A stretch of DNA of 64,000 bases from Alteribacillus sp041949975 (GCF_041949975.1 NZ_JBHFQG010000009.1:1-64000), one strand, 5' to 3'. Numbered from the stretch's first letter, positions 8,571 through 17,495 are shown. Numbers and translations are program-made. The notes: a model not told the origin generated them from the letters alone.

Positions 8571-9311
8571 ATGTTTAATAATTATTTTCATGAAATCAAA
8601 CGTTTGATCAATGAAGTGGAAAAACAAGAAGCAAGGACCATTCAAAAAGCAGCAGAAACAACAGCTGAAAAAGTGGCAGCAGGCGGATTGCTTTATGTGT
8701 TTGGCTGCGGCCATTCTCATATGATGGCAGAAGAGCTTTTTTACCGCGCTGGCGGTCTTGTCCCAGTCTACCCGATTCTTGAAGAGAATCTCATGCTTCA
8801 TAAGGGGCCGGTTCACTCCTCTCAGCTTGAGCGGCAGTCCGGCTATGCGCATTCGTTTATAGAAGAACTCCCTGTAAACGAAAAAGATGTCCTGCTTGTT
8901 GTATCAACTTCCGGAAGAAACGGTGTACCGGTCGATGCGGCCCTCCTTGGAAAACAAAAAGGCTGTACCGTTATTGGATTAACCTCAAAAACCTATGCAT
9001 CATCCCAGCCGTCAAGACATGAAACCGGCAAACATCTTCATGACACTGCAGACCTCATTCTCGATAACCATATCCCAAAAGGAGACGCCCTGCTCCAGGC
9101 AGAAACCGAGCCAGAACTCCGCTTCGCCCCAGGCTCCTCGCTGATAAACATCGCTATCCTGCAGGGAATGATGGCCGAAGTGGTCCATCTCCTTGAACAA
9201 AAACAAATCGAACTGCCAATCTTTAAAAGCGCGAACATCGAAGGCAGCGACGAACACAACCGAAAAATGGTCGATAAATATAAAAATCAGATACCGCTGT
9301 TAAAGAGCTGA
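8571..9311 (+). CDS. SIS-domain phosphosugar-binding protein (UPF0309 type)
   Basis: 246 residues. The SIS fold begins after an N-terminal helix. LLYVFGCGHSHMMAEELFYR and VLLVVSTSGRNGVPVDAALL are the two phosphosugar loops, followed by VIGLTSKTYASSQPSRH. It belongs to a family of SIS proteins found beside amino-sugar genes; the reaction (isomerase, etherase or sensor) is not established. It is 39 bases downstream of nagR on the same strand with GGAGAG before ATG 8571, so it is probably co-transcribed with nagABR. Its stop codon is embedded in the terminator stem. Confidence 0.85.
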   Translation: MFNNYFHEIKRLINEVEKQEARTIQKAAETTAEKVAAGGLLYVFGCGHSHMMAEELFYRAGGLVPVYPILEENLMLHKGPVHSSQLERQSGYAHSFIEELPVNEKDVLLVVSTSGRNGVPVDAALLGKQKGCTVIGLTSKTYASSQPSRHETGKHLHDTADLILDNHIPKGDALLQAETEPELRFAPGSSLINIAILQGMMAEVVHLLEQKQIELPIFKSANIEGSDEHNRKMVDKYKNQIPLLKS

Positions 9312-9337
9312 ACTCTCATCGAGCCAGCTCTTTTTTG
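9303..9337 (+). terminator. Terminator of the nagABR operon
   Basis: The stem AAAGAGCTG (9303-9311), which overlaps the stop codon, pairs with 9326-9334 and runs into a T-tract. Confidence 0.9.
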
Positions 9338-9398
9338 TTGTTTAGGAAATTATGTTTTTACAAGTTGTGGATAACTATCTTCATATTGTTTGATCCGC

Positions 9399-9630
9399 GT
9401 CTAGCTTCAGCGCCCAGCCTCTCGGAGGCCCAAGACGGTTTAAGGAACTTTTGCTAGAATCGGGAACATCGTGTTCGCAACGCAAAAGTCAGCACATCCT
9501 GTGCAAGCCAGTTCGACGTTGTCACAGGACGTGACGTTCTTAGTCGAACATCCTTTAGGACCCTTCTGCTAAAGACGCACACGTCGACGCACAGGACGTG
9601 CTAATGTCGCCAATGCCACAGGACGTGGCG
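9399..9630 (+). repeat. 232-bp interspersed repeat with nested hairpins, copy A
   Basis: This stretch recurs in reverse orientation at 55901-56132 with the same length and, by my reading, four mismatches. It starts with GTCTAGCTTCAGCGCCCAG, a motif I recognise from intergenic repeats of other Bacillaceae. It contains hairpins with a constant loop and changing stems: GTCAC-AGGAC-GTGAC, GCAC-AGGAC-GTGC and GCCAC-AGGAC-GTGGC, plus GCAC-ATCCT-GTGC in opposite sense. Outer stems such as GTTCGAC/GTCGAAC enclose them. One outer arm extends to 9640, and an extra hairpin CCACATCCTGTGG lies at 9663-9675. The rest of 9311-9901 shows no gene. Confidence 0.9.
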
Positions 9631-9901
9631 TTTTTGGCGACGAAAGTGCAACGCAGAAGTCACCACATCCTGTGGAAGTAAGAGCGCCTTTCATGACTGA
9701 AGAACATTTACCTGTCGAGGCTGATCAGGGCGCTTGCGCTTTTGTTCTGATGTGTAGTGCAGGCGGGGGGAGGTGAAGCAGGGCAAAAATGGCGATCAGT
9801 CATGAGAGATTAAGTGAATAAGACCATTGCAACGTTACTATAAATCGTGTACCTTAATGTTAACCTATTAAAATAACAAGTTTACATATGAGGTGCACAA
9901 A

Positions 9902-11116
9902 ATGACGTATAATATGACTCCAAACCGTGGAGATTCAAAACCATTTTTTTCCCTAACCTCTTCTGCTTTTTTTGAAAACCCTTATCCTTTTTATGATAGA
10001 CTACGCTCTATTAATCCTTTATACAAAGGAAATTTATTGAAGAATTCAGGATGGTATGTAACTGGCTATGAAGAAGCGGCAGCAATTCTTAAAGATACGA
10101 GGTTTCAAAATCGTATCCCACTTCCTGATACCTCAAAAAAGTATAAACTTCTTAAAAATATTCAAAAAGACATGATGGTATTTAAAAATCCACCGGATCA
10201 TAAACGATTACGTTTTCTAGTTAGTAAAGCTTTTACGCCAAAGGTTATTGAAAGTTATCGTACTTACATAGAAGAAGCTGCTCTTGACTTACTATACGGC
10301 GTACAAAACAGAAAGAGGATAGACGTTGTTTCAGATTTTGCTTTTCCTTTAGCTAGTCTTGTTATAGCTAAAATATTAGGAGTACCAGCAAAGGATCGTT
10401 ATTTATTTAGAGAATGGTCTATTATCTTACTGCAAACGATTGACTTTACTAGATCAGAAAGGTTATTACAAAAAGGCAATGACACAGTAACTATATTGAT
10501 TGATTACTTCCAATCACTAATTAAAAAAAGAAAACTAAATCCTCAAAGTGATCTTATCAGTCTTTTAATAAAAGAAGAGGATAAATTAAGCGATGAAGAA
10601 TTACTATCAACTTCCATTTTACTTCTTATTGCTGGTCATGAAACCACGGTAAATCTTATTAGCAACTCTATTTTTGCGTTATTAAATCATCCAAATCAGC
10701 TTAAGAAGTTAAAGGAATACCCATCATTAGCAGGAAGAGCAGTGGAGGAAGTCTTACGTTATGAAAGCCCAACACAAATGATAGCTCGATATGCCTCAGA
10801 AACCACCGAAATCAATGAAAAAACGATTGAAAAAGGGGACCAGGTATACATTCTTTTAGGTGCTGCTAATCGTGATTCGAAAAAGTTCCTTGCTCCGAAT
10901 AAGCTTGATATAACAAGAAAACCTAATCCCCACCTTGCTTTTGGAAATGGGGTTCATTTTTGTTTAGGTGCTCCATTAGCACGTATGGAAACTCAAATTG
11001 CCATTCGAATTCTCGTGCAAAGATTACCTGGTCATCAAACGAATACTCCTACGTTGCAATGGAGAAAACTTATAGGTTTTAGGTCATTAGAAGAACTAAC
11101 AATTACTGTTAACTAA
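9902..11116 (+). CDS. Cytochrome P450
   Basis: 404 residues from ATG 9902, with GAGGTG spaced correctly (an in-frame GTG at 9893 lies within that site). P450 landmarks are complete: I-helix LLIAGHETTVNLISNS, the ExxR motif in EEVLRYESP, and heme loop FGNGVHFCLGAPLARME with the axial Cys. It is a soluble bacterial class P450 of about 400 residues that needs separate ferredoxin and reductase partners, none of which is nearby. Its codon use is more AT-rich than that of the flanking nag genes, which suggests acquisition. The substrate is unknown. Confidence 0.93.
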   Translation: MTYNMTPNRGDSKPFFSLTSSAFFENPYPFYDRLRSINPLYKGNLLKNSGWYVTGYEEAAAILKDTRFQNRIPLPDTSKKYKLLKNIQKDMMVFKNPPDHKRLRFLVSKAFTPKVIESYRTYIEEAALDLLYGVQNRKRIDVVSDFAFPLASLVIAKILGVPAKDRYLFREWSIILLQTIDFTRSERLLQKGNDTVTILIDYFQSLIKKRKLNPQSDLISLLIKEEDKLSDEELLSTSILLLIAGHETTVNLISNSIFALLNHPNQLKKLKEYPSLAGRAVEEVLRYESPTQMIARYASETTEINEKTIEKGDQVYILLGAANRDSKKFLAPNKLDITRKPNPHLAFGNGVHFCLGAPLARMETQIAIRILVQRLPGHQTNTPTLQWRKLIGFRSLEELTITVN

Positions 11117-11201
11117 CGTCCTATACTTCTTCATTTCTGCACCTTAAACTTACCCAAAAATCAGTTGATAAATCACTACCTATAAGTGTGACAAAAATAT
11201 G

Positions 11202-11236
11202 TGGGGTCTGGCCCCAAAATAGGAGGCCAGACCCCA
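11202..11236. terminator. Bidirectional terminator formed by GGGGTCTGGCCCC repeat
   Basis: The perfect 12-bp inverted repeat TGGGGTCTGGCC (11202-11213) with 11225-11236 lies between the convergent P450 and nagP genes. A-rich sequence before it and after it supplies U-tracts for both directions. The palindrome is a member of the GGGCCAGACCC family scattered through this window. Confidence 0.8.
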
Positions 11237-11241
11237 AAAAT

Positions 11242-12615
11242 TTATGATTTATCTTCTGGTTTCTTTCGCCGCATCGCATCAGCAACAAATTCCACATCGG
11301 TACCGACAATAATCTGCAAGTCAGTGCTGTTTAGTTTCATTACTCCGCGGGCGCCGTTTCGTTTCATTCGTTCTTCATCAATTTTTTCCATATCATTTAC
11401 TTTCAAACGAAGACGGGTGACGCAGTTATCAATGCTGTAGATGTTTTCATATCCGCCTAGCGCTGCGACGTATTGATTCCCGATCGCTTCATACTTGTCA
11501 CCGCCTGCATTCGTATTTGTCATATCTTCTTCGTCTTCGCGACCCGGTGTTTTCAAATCAAGCCCTTTGATCGCTGCATAGAAGACAATATAGTAAACGG
11601 CAGCAAACACGAGGCCGATTCCTGCTAATAAGAGCGGCTTTGTGGCTATATTGTAATTTAGGAAGAAGTCAATCGCTCCTGCTGAAAACCCAAAGCCGTG
11701 CAAGGTGCCGGCGAAATAGGTGACGACCATCGATGCAGCCGTTAAGGCAGCATGAATCACATAGAGCAGTGGAGATAAGAACATAAATGTAAACTCAATA
11801 GGTTCGGTAATCCCTGTAAGAAAAGAAGTAAACGCAAGACCGCCGAGCAGGCCGGCCACCTGAGCACGGCGTTCAGGTTTGGCAGCCATAATCATGGCAA
11901 GACAAGCAGCCGGAAGGCCAAACATCATTACCGGGAAGAAACCGGCCATGAAAATTCCAGCGGTTGGATCGCCTGCAAAGAAGCGATTAAGATCCCCTGT
12001 TGCTCCTTCAAATGAACCAAACTCAAACCAAACGAGACTATTTAAAACGTGGTGAAGACCGATTGGAATAAGCAGACGGTTTAAAAAGCCGTATGCACCG
12101 ACTCCAACGGCTCCTGCATCAATAATCCACTGGCCGATTCCGTCAATACCCGCTTGAATAGGAGGCCAGATAAATCCGAAAATCCCGGCCAAAATGACCA
12201 TAGAACCAGCTGTTACAATAGGGACAAACCGCCTTCCCCCAAAGAAGCCGAGCCAATTTGGAAGCTTAACCGCGTGGAAACGGTTATATAAAAGTCCTGC
12301 GATAATCCCGGATAGGATACCGCCAAGAAAAGCCATATCAATTTCTTCATTTACAGCAGTTGTACCTTCCTGCAGAACTAAAAAACCGATCGCCCCGGCA
12401 AGACCAGCTGCCCCGTTTCCATCTCGTGATAAACCGATTGCTACGCCAATAGCAAAAATAAGCGGTAAATGATCAAATAAGGCCGCCCCTGCTGCTGCCA
12501 TAAAAGGAATATCTAAAAAGTCGTCTTGCCCCAAACGAAGCAATAATGCTGCAGCAGGGAGAGTGGCGATTGGAAGCATTAAAGCTTTACCAATCTTTTG
12601 TAAAAAACTTAGCAT
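11242..12615 (-). CDS. nagP: PTS N-acetylglucosamine-specific EIICB component
   Basis: 457 residues. The N-terminal EIIC membrane domain (about 1-365, beginning MLSFLQKIGKALMLPIATLP) includes the substrate loop GITEPIEFTFMFLSPLLYVI. After a polar linker comes an EIIB domain (about 385-457) with phospho-cysteine motif IDNCVTRLRL. No EIIA domain is fused, as in B. subtilis NagP, so EIIA from another PTS protein must donate phosphate. It imports and phosphorylates GlcNAc for NagA and NagB. AAGGGGGG precedes the start. The promoter carries a NagR operator and a cre box. Confidence 0.93.
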   Translation of the reverse strand: MLSFLQKIGKALMLPIATLPAAALLLRLGQDDFLDIPFMAAAGAALFDHLPLIFAIGVAIGLSRDGNGAAGLAGAIGFLVLQEGTTAVNEEIDMAFLGGILSGIIAGLLYNRFHAVKLPNWLGFFGGRRFVPIVTAGSMVILAGIFGFIWPPIQAGIDGIGQWIIDAGAVGVGAYGFLNRLLIPIGLHHVLNSLVWFEFGSFEGATGDLNRFFAGDPTAGIFMAGFFPVMMFGLPAACLAMIMAAKPERRAQVAGLLGGLAFTSFLTGITEPIEFTFMFLSPLLYVIHAALTAASMVVTYFAGTLHGFGFSAGAIDFFLNYNIATKPLLLAGIGLVFAAVYYIVFYAAIKGLDLKTPGREDEEDMTNTNAGGDKYEAIGNQYVAALGGYENIYSIDNCVTRLRLKVNDMEKIDEERMKRNGARGVMKLNSTDLQIIVGTDVEFVADAMRRKKPEDKS

Positions 12616-12652
12616 GTTGAGCCCCCCTTGAATAATAGAATGGAAGTGTTGA

Positions 12653-12734
12653 CGTAAGCGATTTCAACTATAAAAATATGATATTAATACTAATAGCATT
12701 ATAGCACTATTACATATAGTTGTCTATACCACTA
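12653..12734 (-). promoter_or_regulatory. nagP promoter with NagR operator and cre box
   Basis: On the minus strand a -35 TAGACA (complement of 12721-12726) and a -10 TATAAT (complement of 12698-12703) are spaced 17 bp. The NagR operator TAGTGGTATAGACAACTA (complement of 12717-12734) covers the -35. Downstream, CGTAAGCGATTTCA at 12653-12666 matches the CcpA cre consensus at all but one position. Induction by amino sugars with glucose repression is the expected logic. Confidence 0.85.
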
Positions 12735-12886
12735 GAACACTAAAATGAAAAATTTCATGTTTATAAAATAGTGAGATTCGGAAATACATAGATAGCCCCC
12801 CCTTTTTCTTATAGCAAGAAGTGTTATAATAAAATCTAGGATGGAAAAAAGAATGTTTCTGTCTTAAAATAAAGGAATGGCGATTT

Positions 12887-13576
12887 ATGGAAAAAACGTC
12901 TGTACAAGCTGAAATAGCCAGCTATACCGGAAAACTCTTAAGGGATAATTTTGGAAAAGGTCCCTCATCGGTTTACGTTTCTATTAAAAAGCCTTTTGTG
13001 ACCATTCATTTGAGAGATTTTTTGGCACCTATGGAACGAGTGCTTGTCTCACAAGGGAAAACCATGAAAGTGGAAGAAACGAGAGACATTCTCATGCATG
13101 AACTTCTTCCAGAAATCAAAGCAACCTTAAAGGTGAGTGCAGATTTATCTGTAAGGGAAATGTATTATGATTGGTCCCTTCAGAACCGTACAGGCATCTT
13201 AATCGGCCTAATAGGTGAAGAAGAGGACGAAGATATATTAGAAGATTATGCTGGAAAAGAAGCGATCCACAATGAAATTGCCCGCGTGAGCAAGCAGGCC
13301 GAGAAGTTACCTGAGTATGTCGATTCTTGTTTGCTTAATGATAGGACTCTTATTATTGCGCGAACCGGAATTTTAGTTCGAATTGAAAAAGAATTAATCC
13401 GTTCTGGGTATGAAGAAGAGCTTAAATTAACGAAAAGACATCTAGAAAAAAGGCTGCTGCATGCTAGTAATTTTGCGACAATTCTTCAAACAAATGTAGC
13501 TGACATATTTGTGGATTGGGACTTTAAACTAGATAAGAGCTATATCATTATTATATTACAACCGAATAATAACTAA
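12887..13576 (+). CDS. MpsC/DUF2294 family protein with two tandem domains
   Basis: 229 residues. The first half (about 1-115) has the DUF2294 pattern GPSSVYVSIKKPFVTIHLRDF and ends near MYYDWSLQNRTGI. The second half (about 120-229) repeats the layout in weaker form, ending VADIFVDWDFKLDKSYIIII. DUF2294 proteins are annotated as MpsC-like and have been linked by name to the MpsAB ion/bicarbonate system. The biochemical role is not established. It stands alone between nagP (divergent) and a strong terminator. Confidence 0.75.
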   Translation: MEKTSVQAEIASYTGKLLRDNFGKGPSSVYVSIKKPFVTIHLRDFLAPMERVLVSQGKTMKVEETRDILMHELLPEIKATLKVSADLSVREMYYDWSLQNRTGILIGLIGEEEDEDILEDYAGKEAIHNEIARVSKQAEKLPEYVDSCLLNDRTLIIARTGILVRIEKELIRSGYEEELKLTKRHLEKRLLHASNFATILQTNVADIFVDWDFKLDKSYIIIILQPNNN

Positions 13577-13611
13577 GGTAGTAATGAGCCGGACAAAATA
13601 GAGCTGGACAT

Positions 13612-13654
13612 AAGCCGAAAGGAATGAGAGAAAACATTCTTTTCGGCTTTTTTT
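13612..13654 (+). terminator. Strong terminator after the MpsC-family gene
   Basis: A 15-bp stem, AAGCCGAAAGGAATG (13612-13626) with 13635-13649 and one mismatch, is followed by T residues. Confidence 0.9.
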
Positions 13655-13715
13655 GCTCTTGCAAAGGCTTTATTTTCCTAAATCGCTAAAAAATACATGT
13701 AGGGGGAACGAAACT

Positions 13716-13892
13716 GTGAAATTTCTTATTGATCATACGACACAAAAAATACACCGCACCCCCTTTGCAGGGGATGCCTGCGAGCTACGTACGACTCCTC
13801 TTGAACAAAGAGAAGGTTCTCACGATGAGAATTATGTGAATAAGTTAGTAGAGGAGAAGAAATATCAAAAGTGCGGCCATTGTTATGACTAA
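13716..13892 (+). CDS. Small protein with C-terminal CGHC motif
   Basis: 58 residues from GTG 13716, preceded by AGGGGG. Upstream in-frame codons overlap the previous terminator and lack a ribosome binding site. The sequence is polar with three cysteines: one at about residue 22 and two in the terminal KCGHCYD. The CxxC with a histidine between is compatible with metal binding or redox chemistry. I do not recognise a characterised family. It is monocistronic, with its own terminator. Confidence 0.6.
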   Translation: MKFLIDHTTQKIHRTPFAGDACELRTTPLEQREGSHDENYVNKLVEEKKYQKCGHCYD

Positions 13893-13894
13893 AA

Positions 13895-13925
13895 ATCTGC
13901 GCCTCTTAAGAGAGGCAGATCTTTT
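13895..13925 (+). terminator. Terminator after the CGHC small protein
   Basis: ATCTGC-G-CCTCT pairs with AGAGGCAGAT with one bulged base and is followed by CTTTT. Confidence 0.7.
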
Positions 13926-13959
13926 GAATACGAAAAACACCCCTCACTGGAACTATAAA

Positions 13960-13989
13960 AAGGTCAACCAGAAATATCTGGCTGACCTT
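13960..13989. terminator. Hairpin between convergent genes
   Basis: AAGGTCAACCAG (13960-13971) pairs with 13978-13989, with one mismatch. A-rich sequence lies on the left, which gives a U-tract for the leftward carboxypeptidase transcript. Confidence 0.7.
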
Positions 13990-14044
13990 ATAATACGAAC
14001 GCATCCCTTGTCCGTTCACCTCATACAGCTGGTTAAAGCCTATT

Positions 14045-15238
14045 TTACCGGGTGGTTAATGGGATTTCTTCATAGCGTTCCGGATCCTCGTCGTAGACGC
14101 TTCCGTCCGTCATCCCGTCAAGGACGGCATAAAGGCCGGTTTCTACTGTTTTTACAAGCTGCCCGCGTTTTTTCTGTCCGAAGCTGTGCGTTTGTCCTCT
14201 GACTTCAAACAGAACCGTTCCGCTTCCGTTTAAAGCAAAGCTGCCAAGCGCTGTTCCGGGCAGATCAAGGCCTTGAGGGTAGAGAGTGATATTGTTAAAA
14301 GGCGAGTTTCCTTGCTGCAGCCGATCATAGATGGCGACGTTTAACTGACGGGAGAAGTCATAATTGTAATTATCGGCGTAGCTGCTGTATTTCGATCCTG
14401 CTTCACTGTTTGGGTCAGGAACGAATTGAGCGGATATCGACATCGTTACATCTCGGTCAGTATCACCGACTTTATAATGTGGTCCTTGGTGGTGAAGATC
14501 GATGAAGGTGTCTACGTTACCGAACTCTTCCTGCAAATCAATGTAAAGATCGCGTATGGTCTGGGATTCCGGATGGATGTACCAGCCAGGTTCACTAGAA
14601 CTCCCAGGGAAATCCTCGGGCTTAGGTTCATATTGTAAATCTGGATTAAAATCACGGTTCACATCAAATCCCGGATTGTCGCTATAATCATCGCCCTGCA
14701 AGGTTCCTGTGTAGTAATTCCAGGAAGGAGAAGCACCTTCTAGCTGCGGAAAATCATCTACAACTTCCTCCCAGGAACGATCATTTCCGCGGCGGTCCAA
14801 TTCGGAAGCATCCGGGTTCATTTTCGGCACAGCAACAAGGGTCAGCTCTTCACGAATCGCTTCCGCATGTTTGGAACCGCTTGATCCTAGATACTGAAGA
14901 ATATTGAGCAGGGCATCCGTACCTGTTTTTTCGTTACCGTGAATCTCACTTTCTACCAGCACGACTTTGTCGCCATTTCCTACCCGGGCGCTGTAAATAT
15001 CACGGCCTTGATTGGATTGGCCGATGACTTCAACTTCCACACGTCCCTGGCTTGTTTGTTCGATTTTTTCAAGGCGTTGTTCCATTTCTTCATAATCCAC
15101 AAATCCATCAATTTTATATTCCTGCTGCGGCGGGGTGCCAGGGGAGTTTTCCGATTGATCAGCGCTTACGGCAAATGGCTGAAAAATAAGAGCGCCAGCT
15201 AACACACTCATTCCCGCTATGCTTTTCCACTTTTTCAC
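14045..15238 (-). CDS. Secreted M14-family zinc carboxypeptidase (1)
   Basis: 397 residues. A signal peptide (MKKWKSIAGMSVLAGALIFQ, cleavage near AVSA-DQ) directs export. Zinc ligands are visible in VESEIHGNEKTGTDAL and in DLHHQGP, substrate residues in NRDFNPD, and the catalytic Glu in LFEVRGQTHSFG. Acidic and Asp-rich composition fits a salt-tolerant secreted enzyme. It starts 17 bases after the stop of a second M14 gene, so the pair is one operon and arose by tandem duplication. Whether it trims peptides or peptidoglycan stems cannot be decided here. Confidence 0.9.
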   Translation of the reverse strand: MKKWKSIAGMSVLAGALIFQPFAVSADQSENSPGTPPQQEYKIDGFVDYEEMEQRLEKIEQTSQGRVEVEVIGQSNQGRDIYSARVGNGDKVVLVESEIHGNEKTGTDALLNILQYLGSSGSKHAEAIREELTLVAVPKMNPDASELDRRGNDRSWEEVVDDFPQLEGASPSWNYYTGTLQGDDYSDNPGFDVNRDFNPDLQYEPKPEDFPGSSSEPGWYIHPESQTIRDLYIDLQEEFGNVDTFIDLHHQGPHYKVGDTDRDVTMSISAQFVPDPNSEAGSKYSSYADNYNYDFSRQLNVAIYDRLQQGNSPFNNITLYPQGLDLPGTALGSFALNGSGTVLFEVRGQTHSFGQKKRGQLVKTVETGLYAVLDGMTDGSVYDEDPERYEEIPLTTR

Positions 15239-15255
15239 TGCTTTTCACCCTTTCT

Positions 15256-16296
15256 TTATTCTGATTTATATCCTTGGGTTTGGAGCTCATCCCAGAAAGA
15301 GGTGTCCGCTTCTTCTATGTCTCCATCTGCAATTGCTGTAATCGCAGCTTCCATTGCTGTTTTAGCTTGTTGAATAAGATAGCCGTTACTTTTTTGGCCA
15401 AGCACGTAATCTTCATATTCATGGTCTGTCATCCCGCGCATTTCAAATAAAAGGGTGGCAATGTCATATTCATAAGCGAGGCCGTTCCGAGCGATTGTGT
15501 TGGCTGTGCCGCCATTGTATTTTCCTAACAAGCCGTATCCTTTCGACTCGACAGCATCATACACGACAGAACCAAGCTGTTTGGACATTTCCCGAACGTC
15601 TTCATCTGCGTTATCATTGGTAGGGTACAGAATCGAACCAGACACATATTCATCTTCAATCGCACTTTGAGTGCCCTGATGATGAAAATCAATCAGGTAA
15701 TCAATGTCGTATTGCTGCAGCACCTCTTCATGGAAAGCCTTCGTCTCTGGTTCCTCAAGGGTAGTATGATCACGGTTTAAATCCACTTCGTTTGCATTAT
15801 AGCGGGTCGCCTGGCCGCCTCCTACATAATGGGAAATGTCAAAGTTCACATCCCCCTCGGCGCCATCCACATTTAAACGCGGAACGATTAAAATGTTCAC
15901 CTCTTCTGCCCAATCTTTCACCTGCTGGCTGTTCGTGCTGAGTTTTTTCGCTATTTCAAGTGCACCTTCTGTAGTCATCGCTTCATTTCCGTGCTGCTGT
16001 GTTAAAAACAGAACCGTAGGGTTGTCCGGATTTTCTCCAAACGAAACAAGATGAAGGTCACGCCCCTTTACAGACTGGCCAAAAACATCTACCTCCAATA
16101 AATCAGACTGGCTGTCATACCGCTCTAGCTGTGTTTTCATTTCTTTATAACTGGTGAGGCGTTCATTCACAACTTTCCCATTGCCTGGATTGGGTCCTTC
16201 TCCCACCGCTTCTGTCACCGAGCCAGCAACTGGCGACAGCAGGAGAGCTGCTGCAAAAACAGCTGACATTCCCGTAGATAATCTCTTTTTTGACAT
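15256..16296 (-). CDS. Secreted M14-family zinc carboxypeptidase (2)
   Basis: 346 residues from ATG 16296, which has AAGGAGG at good spacing; the longer frame upstream lacks a site. The signal peptide ends near SVTEAVG. Zinc ligands lie in LTQQHGNEAMTTEG and DFHHQGTQ, substrate residues in VDLNRDHTT, and the catalytic Glu in LFEMRGMTD. It is the first gene of the two-gene peptidase operon and is clearly related to its neighbour at the catalytic motifs but divergent elsewhere, so the two may differ in specificity. Confidence 0.9.
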   Translation of the reverse strand: MSKKRLSTGMSAVFAAALLLSPVAGSVTEAVGEGPNPGNGKVVNERLTSYKEMKTQLERYDSQSDLLEVDVFGQSVKGRDLHLVSFGENPDNPTVLFLTQQHGNEAMTTEGALEIAKKLSTNSQQVKDWAEEVNILIVPRLNVDGAEGDVNFDISHYVGGGQATRYNANEVDLNRDHTTLEEPETKAFHEEVLQQYDIDYLIDFHHQGTQSAIEDEYVSGSILYPTNDNADEDVREMSKQLGSVVYDAVESKGYGLLGKYNGGTANTIARNGLAYEYDIATLLFEMRGMTDHEYEDYVLGQKSNGYLIQQAKTAMEAAITAIADGDIEEADTSFWDELQTQGYKSE

Positions 16297-16571
16297 AAAA
16301 ATTCCTCCTTTTTCCAAATATAGTTTTATCATTCAACTTATTCCTTGCTATTTCCTAGGAGAAAAAGAAAAACCAACAAATGGTCTTAGTACTTAAATGG
16401 AAAATAATACAAAAGAGTGAGAGGGATTTTGACTAAATTCCACAAAACAAAACCTTCGTCATAGGAAATTTTCGTAAACAGAAATAATTGTCGCTTAGGT
16501 AAAAAAATACACTATCTAAGGACTTGTGTTATATTTCTAGTAAAGATATAGATGAAGTGAGGATAAGTTTG

Positions 16572-17495
16572 ATGAAAAGACGAATATATAGTTGGAAAAC
16601 TTCTCGTATAGGCATTGACTTAGGAGGGACAAAAATTCTCGGAGCATTAGTGGACGAAGCTGGAAATGTAGTAACATCTTTGCAGCTTCCCACGTTTTCA
16701 GACAAAGAAGCTTCACAAAAAGAGCTTCTTTCATCAATTATCTCCATCATCAACCAATTAATAAAATCGGCAAAAAAAGAGGGCCAGACCCCACAGGGAA
16801 TTGGAATTGCCTCCGCTGGCATCATCGATCAAGGCACACGGACGATTCGTTATGCACAGAGCTTAGGGGTAAAAGATTTTTCTATCGGAAAACAGCTAGA
16901 AGATATCTTTCAAATACCGGTCCGTTTATGCAATGACACAGATGCTGCGGCAATGGCGAAATGGCAGAAAAACAACAACAACAGCGATTCATTTATGTAT
17001 GTTTCAGTCGGAACCGGCATCGGAGCCGGAATCATGAAGGAAGGAGTGCTCTTGCAGGGAGCCGGTGAAATCGGTCATATGACAGTGAATCGAGAAGGCG
17101 GGATATGCCCTTGCGGCAACCGGGGGTGCTTAAAGCATTACGCCTCAGGTCCTGCGATGGAAGAAAAAGTACGTACGGGCCACGGACGGTATGCTGAGAT
17201 GACGATGCCTGAAATAATCGAACGAGCGGAAAATGGAGACACATGGTGCCAGGACGTGTTAAAAGAAGGAGCACATTATCTCGGACTCGCTTTAGTCAAT
17301 GCAGTTCACTTGCTTCATATCAAAGAAATCGCATTGGGCGGGGGCGTTTTGCAGGAAGGAGAATTTTTTCTAAAGCAAGTACAAACGTATGTCCACCGCT
17401 ATACTATGCCTTTTATGGCGGAAGGGCTTACGGTAAAACGTTCTCCATTCAAAGCAGAGATCGGAGCAGTTGGGGCTGCCTGCATAATGAGGTAA
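16572..17495 (+). CDS. ROK family sugar kinase
   Basis: 307 residues from ATG 16572 (GTGAGG upstream; an extended frame back to 16524 has no convincing site). The N-terminal phosphate loop is IGIDLGGTKILGALVD. The ROK zinc motif is CPCGNRGCLKHYASG, preceded by EIGHMTVNREGG. No DNA-binding domain is present, so it is a kinase (glucose, GlcNAc or another hexose) rather than a repressor. Bases 16781-16792 (GGGCCAGACCCC) inside the gene are a perfect copy of the intergenic palindrome family and encode GQTP in a surface-type position. No sugar genes are adjacent. Confidence 0.85.
   Translation: MKRRIYSWKTSRIGIDLGGTKILGALVDEAGNVVTSLQLPTFSDKEASQKELLSSIISIINQLIKSAKKEGQTPQGIGIASAGIIDQGTRTIRYAQSLGVKDFSIGKQLEDIFQIPVRLCNDTDAAAMAKWQKNNNNSDSFMYVSVGTGIGAGIMKEGVLLQGAGEIGHMTVNREGGICPCGNRGCLKHYASGPAMEEKVRTGHGRYAEMTMPEIIERAENGDTWCQDVLKEGAHYLGLALVNAVHLLHIKEIALGGGVLQEGEFFLKQVQTYVHRYTMPFMAEGLTVKRSPFKAEIGAVGAACIMR

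Noticed and set aside
9366..9374. TGTGGATAA, a perfect DnaA-box sequence; another at 18705-18713
   Set aside because: These are single isolated boxes without an AT-rich unwinding element or dnaA/dnaN nearby, so no origin is called.
9399..9630. Insertion sequence or transposase
   Set aside because: The 232-bp repeat has no coding capacity and no target-site duplication that I can see, so it is reported as a non-autonomous repeat only.
13885..14202. 105-codon frame after the CGHC small protein
   Set aside because: It spans two terminator hairpins and the 3' end of the convergent carboxypeptidase gene.
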